The notes beneath the pieces were generated by a model, which had not been told where the DNA came from, ran no database searches, and saw only the letters and a program-made list of their open reading frames with translations. The translations under genes and the position numbers were made by a program. Positions 53,735 through 63,034 of a DNA stretch of 64,000 nt are shown one piece after another. Position 1 is the first letter of the stretch. The number at the start of each line of letters is the position of its first letter. Origin of the DNA: Deltaproteobacteria bacterium (GTDB lineage: Bacteria; Desulfobacterota; Desulfarculia; JACQYL01). The stretch lies in assembly GCA_016208165.1 (NCBI GenBank), contig JACQYL010000100.1:1-64000 (forward strand), in the 5' to 3' direction.

Positions 53735-54040
53735 ATGATCAAACACATAGTCATGTGGAAACTGAAAGAATTCGTTGACAACCATAGCAAAGCGCAAAAC
53801 GCCAAAACAATGAAGCAGATGCTGGAGAAACTTAAAGACAAAATTGAGGAAATCAAGTGTATGGAGATCGGCATCGGCGCCGCACGTTCGGCATCCAATT
53901 ACGATATCGTTCTATCTTCCTCGTTCAATGATTGGAGGGATCTGGAAGCGTACCTCAAGCATCCGGAACATTCCGGCGTCCGCGAGTTCGTCATTAAGGT
54001 CAGTTTGGAGCGCGCCGTTGTAGACTATGAATCCGACTAA
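53735..54040 (+). CDS. Dabb (stress-responsive alpha/beta-barrel) domain protein
   Basis: A 101-residue protein starting 'MIKHIVMWKLKEF', the typical Dabb opening, with 'IKCMEIGIG' and 'YDIVLSSSFNDWRDLEAYLKHPEH' later. The small dimeric alpha/beta-barrel fold is shared by several enzymes and by proteins of unknown function. GGGAGG lies 6 nt before the ATG. No neighbour points to a reaction. The asnA gene is convergent. Confidence 0.8.
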   Translation: MIKHIVMWKLKEFVDNHSKAQNAKTMKQMLEKLKDKIEEIKCMEIGIGAARSASNYDIVLSSSFNDWRDLEAYLKHPEHSGVREFVIKVSLERAVVDYESD

Positions 54041-54200
54041 GCGAGGGAAGCGTCACATGGCTTCCTTCAGACTCCTTTCACATGTCCAATCACATGTCCA
54101 AGCGCTGCCGCGCCGTCTTGGGCGGAGCAGGCGATTCCTGGTCAGAACATGGGGGTTACCGGGCGCGGCATACGTACCGGCTGTTACCGTACCTCTATTC

Positions 54201-55331
54201 TTACTCCAAGACATGGATGTTCTTCTTCTTGCACATCTCCTTGAGGATTTCCGGCCACACGGTGACACTGACCTCGCCCAGGTGTGCTTTCTTGAGAAGC
54301 AGCATGTTGGTGCGCGACTGCCCGATGCCTCCGCCGATGCTGAGGGGAATCTCGTTATTCAGGATCGCCCGGTGGTAAGGCAATTTGAGGGAGTCCGTCT
54401 GGTCGGCGAGTTCCAACTGCTGCCTGAGCCTGTCTGCGTTCACTCGAATCCCCATGGACGTCAATTCATGACGGCGCCTGGTCACCGGGTTCCAGACGAG
54501 GATGTCGCCGTTGAGCCCGTGCATGGGCCGGCCGTCCTCGGACACGCATTCGGTACACCAATCGTCGTAATCCGCAGCCCTGAGTTCATGTGGATAGCCG
54601 TCCGCGAGGGACCATCCGATTCCGTAAATGAAAACCGCGGGGTGCTCCTGAAGTATCGTCGTTTCCCGCTGCTTGCGCGGCAAATCCGGATACCTGTCCA
54701 GGATGTCTTCCGCGTGCAGGAAGGTTAGTTCTTCGGGAAGATTGTGATATTGATCCGTCTTGAGCTGCGGAAACCGCTCTTGAACGTGCTTCTCGGCGCC
54801 GGTGACGACTTTCCAGATCTTCTCGACCACTTCCCGAAGGAATGCAAGGTTGCGCTGCGCATCGGTGATGGCTAGCTCCCAGTCCCATTGATCCACGTAG
54901 GCGCTATGGTCATGGTCGAGGAAATAGTCCTTTCTCACGGCTCGCATGTCCGTGCACAACCCCTCGCCGATATCCATCCCAAACTGCTTCAGGGCCATGC
55001 GTTTCCACTTGGTTGCAGCCTGAACAACCTCCGCGTCGACGGGATGTTGGTCGTTGTCGTTGGAAATATGGAAGCGGACCGGCGTGCGTGAACCGTCCCG
55101 GTCCAAATAGTCGTTCACGCCACTCCGGACATCCACAATGAGGGGAACGGTGACCATCATCAGATTGAGTTCCCTGCACAAATGCTCCTCAATGTAGTTT
55201 TTCAGTTCGAATATCGCCCTCTGGGTTTCTTTGGGGCTCAGCAGCGAGCGGTAGTTCCGGGGCAGGATCTTTTCGAGGTCGGCGTAATCGCCTATACCGG
55301 GTCCGGCCAGATCCGCTTTTTTGTCCGCCAT
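54201..55331 (-). CDS. asnA: Aspartate-ammonia ligase (AsnA)
   Basis: A 376-residue ammonia-dependent asparagine synthetase of the class II aminoacyl-tRNA-synthetase-like fold. Typical segments are 'LNLMMVTVPLIVDVRSGVNDYLD', 'PVRFHISNDNDQHPVDAEVVQAATKWKRMAL', 'LCTDMRAVRKDYFLDHDHSAYVDQWDWE' and the C-terminal 'GGGIGQSRTNMLLLKKAHLGEVSVTVW'. It is longer than the about 330 residues of the E. coli enzyme. The start 55331 has AGGAG upstream; the open frame extends to 55409, but that part has no resemblance. A single-domain response regulator gene lies 74 nt upstream on the same strand. Confidence 0.9.
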   Translation of the reverse strand: MADKKADLAGPGIGDYADLEKILPRNYRSLLSPKETQRAIFELKNYIEEHLCRELNLMMVTVPLIVDVRSGVNDYLDRDGSRTPVRFHISNDNDQHPVDAEVVQAATKWKRMALKQFGMDIGEGLCTDMRAVRKDYFLDHDHSAYVDQWDWELAITDAQRNLAFLREVVEKIWKVVTGAEKHVQERFPQLKTDQYHNLPEELTFLHAEDILDRYPDLPRKQRETTILQEHPAVFIYGIGWSLADGYPHELRAADYDDWCTECVSEDGRPMHGLNGDILVWNPVTRRRHELTSMGIRVNADRLRQQLELADQTDSLKLPYHRAILNNEIPLSIGGGIGQSRTNMLLLKKAHLGEVSVTVWPEILKEMCKKKNIHVLE

Positions 55332-55405
55332 GTTCCATTTCTCCTGTGAGGTTTCCGGGCTGTTGTCGTTTGAAGTTCCGCCGGCATGGATAGGCCGTGA
55401 ATCGA

Positions 55406-55831
55406 TCAATGTTCGTCGAGCACTTCCCTGATTGTATTGGCCAAGTCAAGGAGGGCCAGGGGCTTTGTTAGAAAGCGTCGAATGCCCATGTCTTCAGCCT
55501 CTCTTTCCGAAATGTGCACGCTGAACCCGGTGCAGAGAATGATCGGCAGTTCGGGACGAATCCGTCTTATTTCTTTGGACAGTTCAGCGCCCGTCAGCTG
55601 CGGCATGGTCATGTCCGTGATCATCAGGTCGAATCGGTCCGGATTTGCTTTAAAAGTCTCGAGAGCTTCCCTGCTGGAGGTGTATGCCGTGACATGATAG
55701 CCCAACGACTCGAGCATCTCCCCCCAAAGTTCCGCCAAGTGTTCCTCGTCGTCCACAAACAGAATTCGTTCCGTTCCGGCGGGGATCGGGGGACGTCCTA
55801 AATGAGACTGTTTGTTCTTTTCGCTCACCAT
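55406..55831 (-). CDS. Single-domain response regulator (receiver only)
   Basis: A 141-residue CheY-like protein. After a 20-residue leader, the receiver runs from 'RILFVDDEEHLAELW' to the end, with the phospho-acceptor Asp in 'FDLMITDMTMPQLTG', Thr in 'IILCTGFS' and Lys in 'FLTKPLALLDL'. There is no output domain, so it could serve as phosphotransfer or protein-interaction partner. It precedes asnA on the same strand. The terminal receiver of the set D hybrid is of similar type, but a link cannot be shown. Confidence 0.85.
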   Translation of the reverse strand: MVSEKNKQSHLGRPPIPAGTERILFVDDEEHLAELWGEMLESLGYHVTAYTSSREALETFKANPDRFDLMITDMTMPQLTGAELSKEIRRIRPELPIILCTGFSVHISEREAEDMGIRRFLTKPLALLDLANTIREVLDEH

Positions 55832-56420
55832 TCAATGGCCGCTGGACACGAAACGTCCAGTCCTTTTCCGGCTGCACTTCAATCGGTTATGCAGGCACAA
55901 ACGATTCTTGACTATAGCAACTCCGAAGAGGCGTGTGTCCACGAGGTCGGAAAGAGCTTCCGAAAGAGCCTGCGGTAGGCTCTCCCGTTTTCCTGTCCGA
56001 CGTGTTAAAAGGGCCGGGCTTCGTTTCCTCTTCTCCGTGAGGCCTGCCTGCCATGCATACGGGCGCTGTGGAGCAAAGGATTTCATCCGCTTGAGAGTAA
56101 GCGGATCGAAAAACGTCGACACTTCGATTCGAATTGCTCGCCGCTCTAAACAAAATTTAGGACTTATTATACCATCCCATGGAAGTAAATCCACTACCGC
56201 TTCCCCCAAATCGTGCTACGACCTCCAAACGGCCTGTTGATCTCACTGGGCGTCCGGATCTTCGTCCTATCATAGGGAGCACATAAGGGAACTCCAGTGG
56301 CCGGAATGGATCCAAAAAAAGTGTTGATGAGCGTACGAATGGGAAATAGTATAGGAGAAGACGAGGAGTGGCTCGGAGACGAGCTACCGGGAATCTCACA
56401 ACCTCGACGGAGGAATCACT
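55832..56420. other. Divergent intergenic region
   Basis: About 590 bases with no credible gene. A promoter-like pair for the plus-strand secreted protein gene lies at 56324-56352. The remainder shows no recognised element. Confidence 0.4.
56324..56352 (+). promoter_or_regulatory. Candidate promoter for the secreted protein gene
   Basis: TTGATG (56324-56329) and TAGTAT (56347-56352) are 17 nt apart, 68 nt before the ATG at 56421. By inspection only. Confidence 0.45.
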
Positions 56421-57053
56421 ATGAGGAACATCATGAGGAAGATTGAGTTCATTTTGGCGGCAGCCGTGTTAGCTTTATGTGTGGGGATGGGACCAACCGG
56501 GTTTGATCGTTGCGCTCTGGCCGCCGAGGAGCCGGTGCTCTTCGAAATCGTGCTTCGGTCGGAGCTGCTCTCCAGCACGCCCATCTACGAGCAGCGCCAC
56601 GAGAACGCTCCTACGCGCATCATCGGATTCTCAACATCCTCTGAGGCGTACTTGATCAACACGACCATGGACAGCGGGATTTTACCGCCACCGGACCAGG
56701 ACCTTGGGAGCCCTATCGGCACGACTACCTCCGAGATCTACTTTCCTGCGGGCGTTTATGCCGACAAAAGTCAGGAATTTCAGATCCTCGGCGGATCGGG
56801 GTCGTTCGCCATGTCCGGCGCCACCATGTCTTTTGAGGGGAGCTCCATCATCCGATGGGTTCAGGATCCGGACGATCCGTCGCTGCAACCGGGGGACGTT
56901 CGCTGGACGGACTTCTCCATGGGGATTACCGAATCCACCGGTAACCTGGCGGGTTGGAAAGGGCACGTTGTCGGCACCCGACTCCTCATCGGCGATTCGC
57001 AAAATCCCATCACATTCCAAAGCGGCATCGTGATCTTTCGTTTGACGCAATAG
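56421..57053 (+). CDS. Secreted protein of unknown function
   Basis: A 210-residue protein with a clear signal peptide ('FILAAAVLALCVGMGPTGFDRCALAAEEP', cleavage probably after ALA-A). The mature part is rich in Ser, Thr, Gly and beta-branched residues ('ATMSFEGSSIIRW', 'GTRLLIGDSQNPITFQSGIVIFRL') and is probably an all-beta domain. Its strand pattern resembles allene-oxide-cyclase-like barrel proteins, but this is only an impression. GGAGG precedes the ATG. No family could be named and no neighbour explains it. Confidence 0.65.
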   Translation: MRNIMRKIEFILAAAVLALCVGMGPTGFDRCALAAEEPVLFEIVLRSELLSSTPIYEQRHENAPTRIIGFSTSSEAYLINTTMDSGILPPPDQDLGSPIGTTTSEIYFPAGVYADKSQEFQILGGSGSFAMSGATMSFEGSSIIRWVQDPDDPSLQPGDVRWTDFSMGITESTGNLAGWKGHVVGTRLLIGDSQNPITFQSGIVIFRLTQ

Positions 57054-57183
57054 CAGCCGAAACAGCTTTGTCAGCAGCCTCCCGGACGCTTGCCGACTTC
57101 AGCCGTGCAAATCCGTGCCTGAGTCGTGATCCGGGAGGCGGCTATCGACCATACGAAGGAAGCCTAAAGTCAGGGAATTTACA

Positions 57184-57426
57184 ATGACCATCGTCTACTT
57201 GATCCAGAGTGTCGCGCACCCGGATCGACGATATGTGGATCTGACCCAAGACCTGAAGCAGAGCATGACGGATCACAACTCGGGCGGAATAACGGATACG
57301 GCTTCGCGCGCTCCATGGAAGTGCGTGGTGGCCGTCGCCTTCGAAGATGCGCAAAAAGCCATCGAATTTGAAGCTTTCCTGGATTCGCACACAGGCCGCG
57401 CTTTTGCCGAGACTCACTTTTTCTAA
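57184..57426 (+). CDS. GIY-YIG-like small protein with altered catalytic positions
   Basis: An 80-residue protein with the layout of single-domain GIY-YIG nucleases: 'IVYLIQSVAHPDRRYVDLTQDLKQSMTDHNSGG...APWKCVVAVAFEDAQKAIEFEAFLDSHTGRAFAETHFF' in order. The usual 'RYVGLT' reads RYVDLT, and the catalytic Arg expected in 'DLKQRL' is Ser (DLKQSM). The protein may therefore be an inactive DNA-binding relative. No ribosome binding site stands out. It is probably a real gene because the whole fold is retained. Confidence 0.65.
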   Translation: MTIVYLIQSVAHPDRRYVDLTQDLKQSMTDHNSGGITDTASRAPWKCVVAVAFEDAQKAIEFEAFLDSHTGRAFAETHFF

Positions 57427-57561
57427 GCTCGATTTTCCCAGACAGATTGGACTACAAGACGATGCCGATGGAACTTCCTGTTGTTGAGGCGGAACGGAGG
57501 GTGGTAACACCGAGCGGCAATGGGAAGCGGGTGGAACGGTCTGAAGCCTCCGATTGCCAAT

Positions 57562-57867
57562 TCACTTTCCGGCCGGGTATTTGATTCGGTTTTTCTCGAT
57601 CTTCGTTTCTGCGCACTGTAAGGGATCGATATCGAACTTATCCGAGAAATTGATCAGGCAGATCAGGATATCGCCCACTTCGTCACAGACCTTTTCGAGC
57701 TGCTGGGAATCCAGATCGTAACTCTGGTCCTGGGTCAACCAACGAAAGTGTTCAGCCAGTTCGGCGGCTTCGATCATCAATGCCGTGGCCAGGTTTTTCG
57801 GGCTGTGATATTGGCCCCAATTTCTTTCCTCGGCAAATTGTCTCAATTTGATCTTGAGTGCTTCCAT
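57562..57867 (-). CDS. MazG-like nucleotide pyrophosphohydrolase
   Basis: A 101-residue all-alpha NTP pyrophosphatase of the MazG/dCTPase (RS21-C6) type. Metal-binding residues lie in 'MIEAAELAEHFRW' (ExxE) and 'VCDEVGDILICLINF' (ExxD), and the start 'LRQFAEERNWGQYHSPKNLATALM' is typical. It hydrolyses non-canonical or excess nucleoside triphosphates to monophosphates, a house-cleaning role. It is transcribed divergently from wecB. Confidence 0.88.
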   Translation of the reverse strand: MEALKIKLRQFAEERNWGQYHSPKNLATALMIEAAELAEHFRWLTQDQSYDLDSQQLEKVCDEVGDILICLINFSDKFDIDPLQCAETKIEKNRIKYPAGK

Positions 57868-57996
57868 TCTTGAATCTCGAAGTGCCTGTTTGTTTTTCAG
57901 GCCTTATACTGTTCTTTTCGTCGTTGTGTAAAGCTGCAAATCCTATCGCCTCCGGAGCCTTGCGGCGCTTAATCCATCAACCGTAGTAGGCGAACC

Positions 57997-59091
57997 ATGG
58001 AAAAACAGATTGTCACTATCGTTGGCGCGCGCCCTCAATTCGTAAAAGCAGCCGTGGTTGGAAAAGCGTTTCAGGGTGCGCCGGAAGTGCGTCCTATCAC
58101 GATACATACCGGACAGCATTACGACGAGAACATGTCGAGCGTTTTTTTCGAGGAACTGGGAATCCCGGATCCCGACTTCCACCTGGGGATCGGTTCGGGT
58201 CCCCAGGGGGCGCAAACCGGTCGCATGCTGGAAGCCATCGAGCGAACCTTGGAAAGACTGCATTCTTCCATGGTCATCGTGTACGGCGATACCAACAGCA
58301 CGCTTGCGGGCGCGCTCGCCGCAGCCAAGCTCCGTATTCCGGTAGCCCATGTGGAGGCGGGCCTCAGGTCTTTCAACCGCCGAATGCCGGAAGAAATCAA
58401 TCGGGTGGTGACGGATCATGTGGCGAACGTGTTGTTCGCACCGACATCCACCGCTGTGGATAATCTCATCAAGGAAGGATTATCGAGTGGGCAAATCCAT
58501 CTGGTAGGGGACGTCATGTACGATGCCGCCTTGTATTATGGCGCTTCCGCCGACCGGAGCAGCGGAATTCTGTCATCCCTGGGCCTGAATCCTCGAGGTT
58601 ATGTGCTGGCCACGGTTCATCGAGCCGAGAACACGGATGACGGCTCGAGGCTGAGAATCATTTTCGAGGCTCTGTGTGAAATAGCGGCAAAGACGTGCGT
58701 GGTTTGGCCGCTGCATCCTCGCACCAAGGCCGCTCTCGTTCGGGAAGGACTTCTGGACCCGGAGGCTTCACCGATTCGATTTCTGGAGCCCGTCGGATAT
58801 CTGGATATGGTCTCCCTGGAAAAAAACGCGCGGCTCATCGCCACCGACTCGGGAGGAGTCCAGAAGGAGGCGTTTTTCCATCGCGTTCCGTGCGTGACTC
58901 TGCGCGACGAAACGGAATGGGTGGAATTGATCCGGATGGGGTGGAACCGGCTGGCGCCACCGGTGTCTTCGACGTCCGTCTATGAAAAGCTCTCGTCGGA
59001 ATGGTCTCCGCCCCCGATTTCAACGAATCCTTACGGCGACGGCCATGCGGCGCAAGCGATCGTGGACGTTCTGCTCCGAAATCTGGGATAG
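57997..59091 (+). CDS. wecB: UDP-N-acetylglucosamine 2-epimerase (non-hydrolysing)
   Basis: A 364-residue GT-B-fold epimerase. Family segments are 'TIVGARPQFVKAAVV', 'HTGQHYDENMSSVFFEELGIPDPD', 'VYGDTNSTLAGALAA', 'HVEAGLRSFNRRMPEEINR', 'HPRTKAAL' and 'ATDSGGVQKEAFFHRVPCVTLRDETEW'. It interconverts UDP-GlcNAc and UDP-ManNAc for surface polysaccharide or enterobacterial-common-antigen-like synthesis. It heads the polysaccharide genes of the window and is followed after 153 nt by the flippase. Confidence 0.92.
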   Translation: MEKQIVTIVGARPQFVKAAVVGKAFQGAPEVRPITIHTGQHYDENMSSVFFEELGIPDPDFHLGIGSGPQGAQTGRMLEAIERTLERLHSSMVIVYGDTNSTLAGALAAAKLRIPVAHVEAGLRSFNRRMPEEINRVVTDHVANVLFAPTSTAVDNLIKEGLSSGQIHLVGDVMYDAALYYGASADRSSGILSSLGLNPRGYVLATVHRAENTDDGSRLRIIFEALCEIAAKTCVVWPLHPRTKAALVREGLLDPEASPIRFLEPVGYLDMVSLEKNARLIATDSGGVQKEAFFHRVPCVTLRDETEWVELIRMGWNRLAPPVSSTSVYEKLSSEWSPPPISTNPYGDGHAAQAIVDVLLRNLG

Positions 59092-59244
59092 CCGACCTAG
59101 GCCGGTAAAGGGTAATGTTGTTTCGGATTGGACGTTTCAGACCGGATGGAGATGAATCGTATGGAGGGGCCCCCTAGTGTGCTTCAGCATGCCTCCCTTG
59201 CGTCATCCTCCGCGGGCAAGTCAGAGAAACCGTAAAGGACCTTC

Positions 59245-60573
59245 TTGAATTCCGAGAAACCCAAGAAAACGTTCTGGCTTCATGTAGTCAATGTGATGAC
59301 CGGCGTGGGATTGGCTCAAGCCGTCAACGTGGGCGTGTATCCCATATTGACGCGAATCTACAGCCCCGAGGATTTCGGAGTCCTGGCCCTGATCACTTCG
59401 CTCGCAGTGCCGCTATCCGTAACCGCGGGATTCGGCTACGAACCGGCCATTGTTCTTCCCAAATCCCGCGGCGAAGCTCAATCGATCCTGACGGTCTGCC
59501 AGGCTTTCATCCTGGTGAGCGTCATCGCCCTCTTCGTGGTGATCGAGCCTCTCAGAAACCCTCTGAGCGACTGGTTGAAAGCCTCCGAGCTGGTCACTCT
59601 CGCCCTGTGGTTCCCGGTTGCAACCGCCGTTTTGTCTCTCAATCGCGTTTACGACTATTGGCTGGCGCGGGAACGCCTCTTCCCTTTGATGGCGGTTTCC
59701 AAGGTTACAGGCGCGTCCGCCGGGGCGCTGACCAAGGTCGGCCTGGGACTTGTGACAAACGGGGCATCGGTGGCGTTGCTCATTGGATTCATGGCCTGCG
59801 AAGTATGTAAGGCCATGTGGGTGTTGATACGGACGGGACGAGACGTTCTTCCCCGACGGGTTTCATGGAAGGCATCCAAGGATCTGCTCGCGACTTACTC
59901 GAACTTGCCCAAGTTCCATCTTCCACATCTGCTGCTTCACTCGCTGGTATCCTATGTGCCCTTTGTCGTCTTTTCGGCCTTGTTCGGAGCCAACATGGTG
60001 GGTTTGTTCAGCCTGGGGATGCGAATGGTGCTGGTCCCCATCGAACTGACAACACAGTCGGTGGCCCAGGTGTTCTATCAACGTTCCGTGGCCGAGGTTC
60101 GTGGAGGAGGGGACCTGGCCGGACTGGTGGCGAAAACCACGGGCCATCTGGTCCTCATAGGTATGGGCCCCTTCCTTCTGATGAGCCTGTCGGGACAATG
60201 GCTTTTTCACTGGATATTCGGATCGCAATGGGTCGAGGCCGGGTTGTGCGCGCAGATTCTCGCTCCGGCCGTGTTCTTTGAATTTGTGAGCACTCCCGTG
60301 GTTCTGTTCAATACACTAGGCAGGCAAAAAGAAGGGCTCATTTGGCAGGCCCAATATTTTATACTGACGGTGGTCGCCTTGGTGTTGGGTGCATTGGCCA
60401 TGAGTGAAACCGTGGCCGTGGTTCTCCTCAGCCTGGCCATTCTCGTGGCTCACGTCCGGCTATTGAGAGTGAATTTCACGCTTTGTGGGGCGCGCTGGAG
60501 TCTGGTGCTGCATGAAATGGAGAGCGTTATCCGCCGATTGGCGAGAAAGGCCGAGGGTCTCTTCCACGGTTGA
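59245..60573 (+). CDS. Polysaccharide flippase (Wzx-like, oligosaccharide flippase family)
   Basis: A 442-residue protein with about 12 membrane segments of the polysaccharide-synthase/MOP type. The opening 'GVGLAQAVNVGVYPILTRIYSPEDFGVLALITSL' and the later 'YSNLPKFHLPHLLLHSLVSYVPFVVFSALFGANMVGLFSLGMR' are typical of lipopolysaccharide-type flippases. It moves lipid-linked oligosaccharide units across the inner membrane. The start is TTG at 59245 with AAAGGA upstream; the first ATG (59296) would cut the first helix. It is convergent with the glycosyltransferase downstream. Confidence 0.85.
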   Translation: MNSEKPKKTFWLHVVNVMTGVGLAQAVNVGVYPILTRIYSPEDFGVLALITSLAVPLSVTAGFGYEPAIVLPKSRGEAQSILTVCQAFILVSVIALFVVIEPLRNPLSDWLKASELVTLALWFPVATAVLSLNRVYDYWLARERLFPLMAVSKVTGASAGALTKVGLGLVTNGASVALLIGFMACEVCKAMWVLIRTGRDVLPRRVSWKASKDLLATYSNLPKFHLPHLLLHSLVSYVPFVVFSALFGANMVGLFSLGMRMVLVPIELTTQSVAQVFYQRSVAEVRGGGDLAGLVAKTTGHLVLIGMGPFLLMSLSGQWLFHWIFGSQWVEAGLCAQILAPAVFFEFVSTPVVLFNTLGRQKEGLIWQAQYFILTVVALVLGALAMSETVAVVLLSLAILVAHVRLLRVNFTLCGARWSLVLHEMESVIRRLARKAEGLFHG

Positions 60574-60613
60574 GCCTGTTACGGTCCGCAATCAGGGTGT
60601 GCGAATCGAGGAT

Positions 60614-61816
60614 CTACCGGCGTTTTCCGAGTGTCTCATACAACCGGACGACCCTGTCGAAAGAGATCTGTTCGCTGAAAGCCTGGACCGATTCGAATGC
60701 ACGATCCGCCAGATGTGCCGCCTCGATACGGTCATCCAGCACCCTTAGAACCTGTTTGCGCAGTTCGGAGGCATCCTGACTCCCCATCAGCAATCCGTTT
60801 CCTCCGTGACGAATCACCCTCGGTATATCTCCCACAGGAGAAGCGACACAGGGAAGCCCGGAAGCCATGGCTTCGAGAAGCGCGTTTGGAAGACCTTCAT
60901 TCCGGCTCGGAAGAATGAAAACGTTCGCGGCGCGGTACACCGTGGGCATACTCTCGTGGGCCACCCCTCCCAGCAGATGAACCCGTCCCGGCGCCGTCCG
61001 CCCGGCCCATGTTTCCACTTCACTCCGAAGCGGACCGTCGCCGGCCATGATGAGTCTGAGATCCGGCCTTTCCCGCAGCAGGGGGGAGAGCGCTTGCTGC
61101 AGAAGGTCGATGCCTTTGACCGGAATGAGGCCCCCCACGAATAGCAGGTAAGTCGCCTCTACCGGTAATCCCAGTTTCTTTCTGGCGTCATGGCGATCGC
61201 CGGGTCTGAAGGCTTGGACGTCGATTCCGTTGGGAATGACGTGCGCCGGGGGCAGTCCGGGAGCCAGTGCGTTCATTCTATCATCGAGGTCCCGGCTTAC
61301 CGCCGCCGCGGCGTCCGTATGCCGCAGCACGTGTCGGGTCAGAGCGGCGAGTATGCGGTTTCGGATAGCGTAGGTATGTATGTCGCTTCCCATAGCGTGA
61401 ACGAGCATGGGAATGCCTAACGCTCGACTCAGACACTCCCCAACGAGCCCCATGGGGATCACCCAATGCACGTGTATAAGGACGAAGGGGTGTTTTCGGG
61501 CGACGCGGTACGACATCAGCAGGGCATTTGCGAGATAGATCACCATGGCCGCGACGGGAACCGAGGAGGTTTGGATGAGCTGACGGCCTCCGGAAGGGTA
61601 CGGAAAACGGAACACGCCGATGTTCCCACTGTCTATTTCAAACAGCCGGGACTCCGGATAGACCTTCGGTGTCACGACAAACACCCTATACCCCCGGGAG
61701 GTGACGCCCTGAGCCATCCTGCGAACGAAGTGCCCTCGAAACGAGCCCGGATAGTCCGGGTATCCGTTGGTCAAGAAAAGCACGTTGGGCCTGGAACTAC
61801 CGGATGACGATTCCAT
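60614..61816 (-). CDS. Family 4 glycosyltransferase
   Basis: A 400-residue GT-B glycosyltransferase. It has an N-terminal acceptor domain ('NVLFLTNGYPDYPGSFRGHFVRRMAQG', 'HVHWVIPMGLVGECLS', 'VIPNGIDVQAFRPGD') and a C-terminal donor domain ('LLFVGGLIPVKGIDLLQQAL'). The GT4 motif reads 'SRNEGLPNALLEAMASGLP' (E-x7-E). It transfers a sugar from a nucleotide donor during surface glycan assembly. Start 61816 has AAGGA upstream; the open frame reaches 61939 and would overlap the next gene. It lies 85 nt after the GT2 gene on the same strand. Confidence 0.87.
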   Translation of the reverse strand: MESSSGSSRPNVLFLTNGYPDYPGSFRGHFVRRMAQGVTSRGYRVFVVTPKVYPESRLFEIDSGNIGVFRFPYPSGGRQLIQTSSVPVAAMVIYLANALLMSYRVARKHPFVLIHVHWVIPMGLVGECLSRALGIPMLVHAMGSDIHTYAIRNRILAALTRHVLRHTDAAAAVSRDLDDRMNALAPGLPPAHVIPNGIDVQAFRPGDRHDARKKLGLPVEATYLLFVGGLIPVKGIDLLQQALSPLLRERPDLRLIMAGDGPLRSEVETWAGRTAPGRVHLLGGVAHESMPTVYRAANVFILPSRNEGLPNALLEAMASGLPCVASPVGDIPRVIRHGGNGLLMGSQDASELRKQVLRVLDDRIEAAHLADRAFESVQAFSEQISFDRVVRLYETLGKRR

Positions 61817-61901
61817 TGCTCCGTCTTCCTTGTCAGGGCGGCCAAGTTCGGCGCGCCTACCGAGCACGTACCGTTTATTCACGCACCCTGTGGCTTCGGT
61901 A

Positions 61902-62918
61902 TTACTCCGAGTCCCCTGAACCGGCAATCGGACCGACACTTGCTTGAAGATAACGCTTGATCTCCAGGTTTTCCTTCTGAATTTTGTAGATTTCCTTGCG
62001 AATGAGTGCGATCTTGATGGCCAGAAACCCGAAAGAGACCATAAAAAGGCCCGAGATGGTAAGCAACGCCATGAGGTTCATCAAAGGGCGCACCGGGTTC
62101 AGCTCCTGGCGAAAATAGAGCCAGAAGAGATACACACCGATAGCCATGCCTGCGAGAAAAAGAAGCAGGCCCACGAGGCCAAAGAACATCATGGGCTTTT
62201 CCATGAAGGAAAAAACGACATGGGTCAGAGAAGTCCTCGCGAACTTGGATTTGGATTTACCTTTTTTCCGGTTCCTCAGCGTGGCCGGTATCTCGCGTAC
62301 GGATCGGCCAACGGCCATGGCTTTGGAAAGGATTTCCAGATGGATTTCTTTCCCATCCGACTCCAGCTCCATGTCATCCAGAACCTCACGGCGGTAGGCC
62401 CGGAATACACACGTTACCGTGTGAATGCGCTTGGGAAGGGTTCCTTTCAGGAACCGGTTTCCCAGCCGGCTCACAATATGACGGAAGAAAGGCACCTCCT
62501 CCACGCGTCCGCCTTGCATATAGGGGGAAGCCAGCACAACGTCCGTTTCCGGTTCGGAGCGTAAAATCTCGATCATCTGGAGCATGTAAGAGGGAGAGTA
62601 ACTCAAGTCCGCGTCCGTGGATATGATCCAGTCTCCCCGGCTGGCTCGAAACCCTCTTCTAAGAGCGGCCCCCCTTCCACGATTGGGAGCGTAAGAAACG
62701 ATCCGCAGGTGAGAATGCCGCCGACTCAGCTGTTCGATGACCTCGAGCGTGCCGTCCGTGCTGCCGTCGTTGACCAGGACGAGCTCCCAGGGTAAGCCAA
62801 GAGGAGTTATGACCCGGCCGACCTCCTCGACCACGGTGGCCGCATTCTCCTGTTCGTTATACATCGGTATCACGATGGATAAGCGGGGGCGTTGTGATGA
62901 ATGTGCCTCAAGCGTCAT
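61902..62918 (-). CDS. Family 2 glycosyltransferase with C-terminal membrane segments
   Basis: A 338-residue GT-A enzyme of the dolichol-phosphate-mannose-synthase-like group. The start 'LSIVIPMYNEQENAATVVEEV' is followed by 'ELVLVNDGSTDGTLEVIEQL', the DxD motif in 'WIISTDADLSYSPSYM', and 'VTCVFRAYRREVLDDMEL'. Two membrane spans lie near residues 240-265 and 280-305, with a coiled-coil tail. It adds a sugar to a lipid carrier. The start is uncertain: ATG 62918 fits the family, while the in-frame ATG 62960 would add 14 residues. Confidence 0.85.
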   Translation of the reverse strand: MTLEAHSSQRPRLSIVIPMYNEQENAATVVEEVGRVITPLGLPWELVLVNDGSTDGTLEVIEQLSRRHSHLRIVSYAPNRGRGAALRRGFRASRGDWIISTDADLSYSPSYMLQMIEILRSEPETDVVLASPYMQGGRVEEVPFFRHIVSRLGNRFLKGTLPKRIHTVTCVFRAYRREVLDDMELESDGKEIHLEILSKAMAVGRSVREIPATLRNRKKGKSKSKFARTSLTHVVFSFMEKPMMFFGLVGLLLFLAGMAIGVYLFWLYFRQELNPVRPLMNLMALLTISGLFMVSFGFLAIKIALIRKEIYKIQKENLEIKRYLQASVGPIAGSGDSE

Positions 62919-63034
62919 TTTGGAGTGTCCCCAATCGAAGCTGGAAACCAAGAACACCATGGGAATTCGGACAATAGTCCTGAGTTTGCAGGATCTTTGT
63001 AATCGTATAAGGTAGAGGTGTCAATAACCACCGG

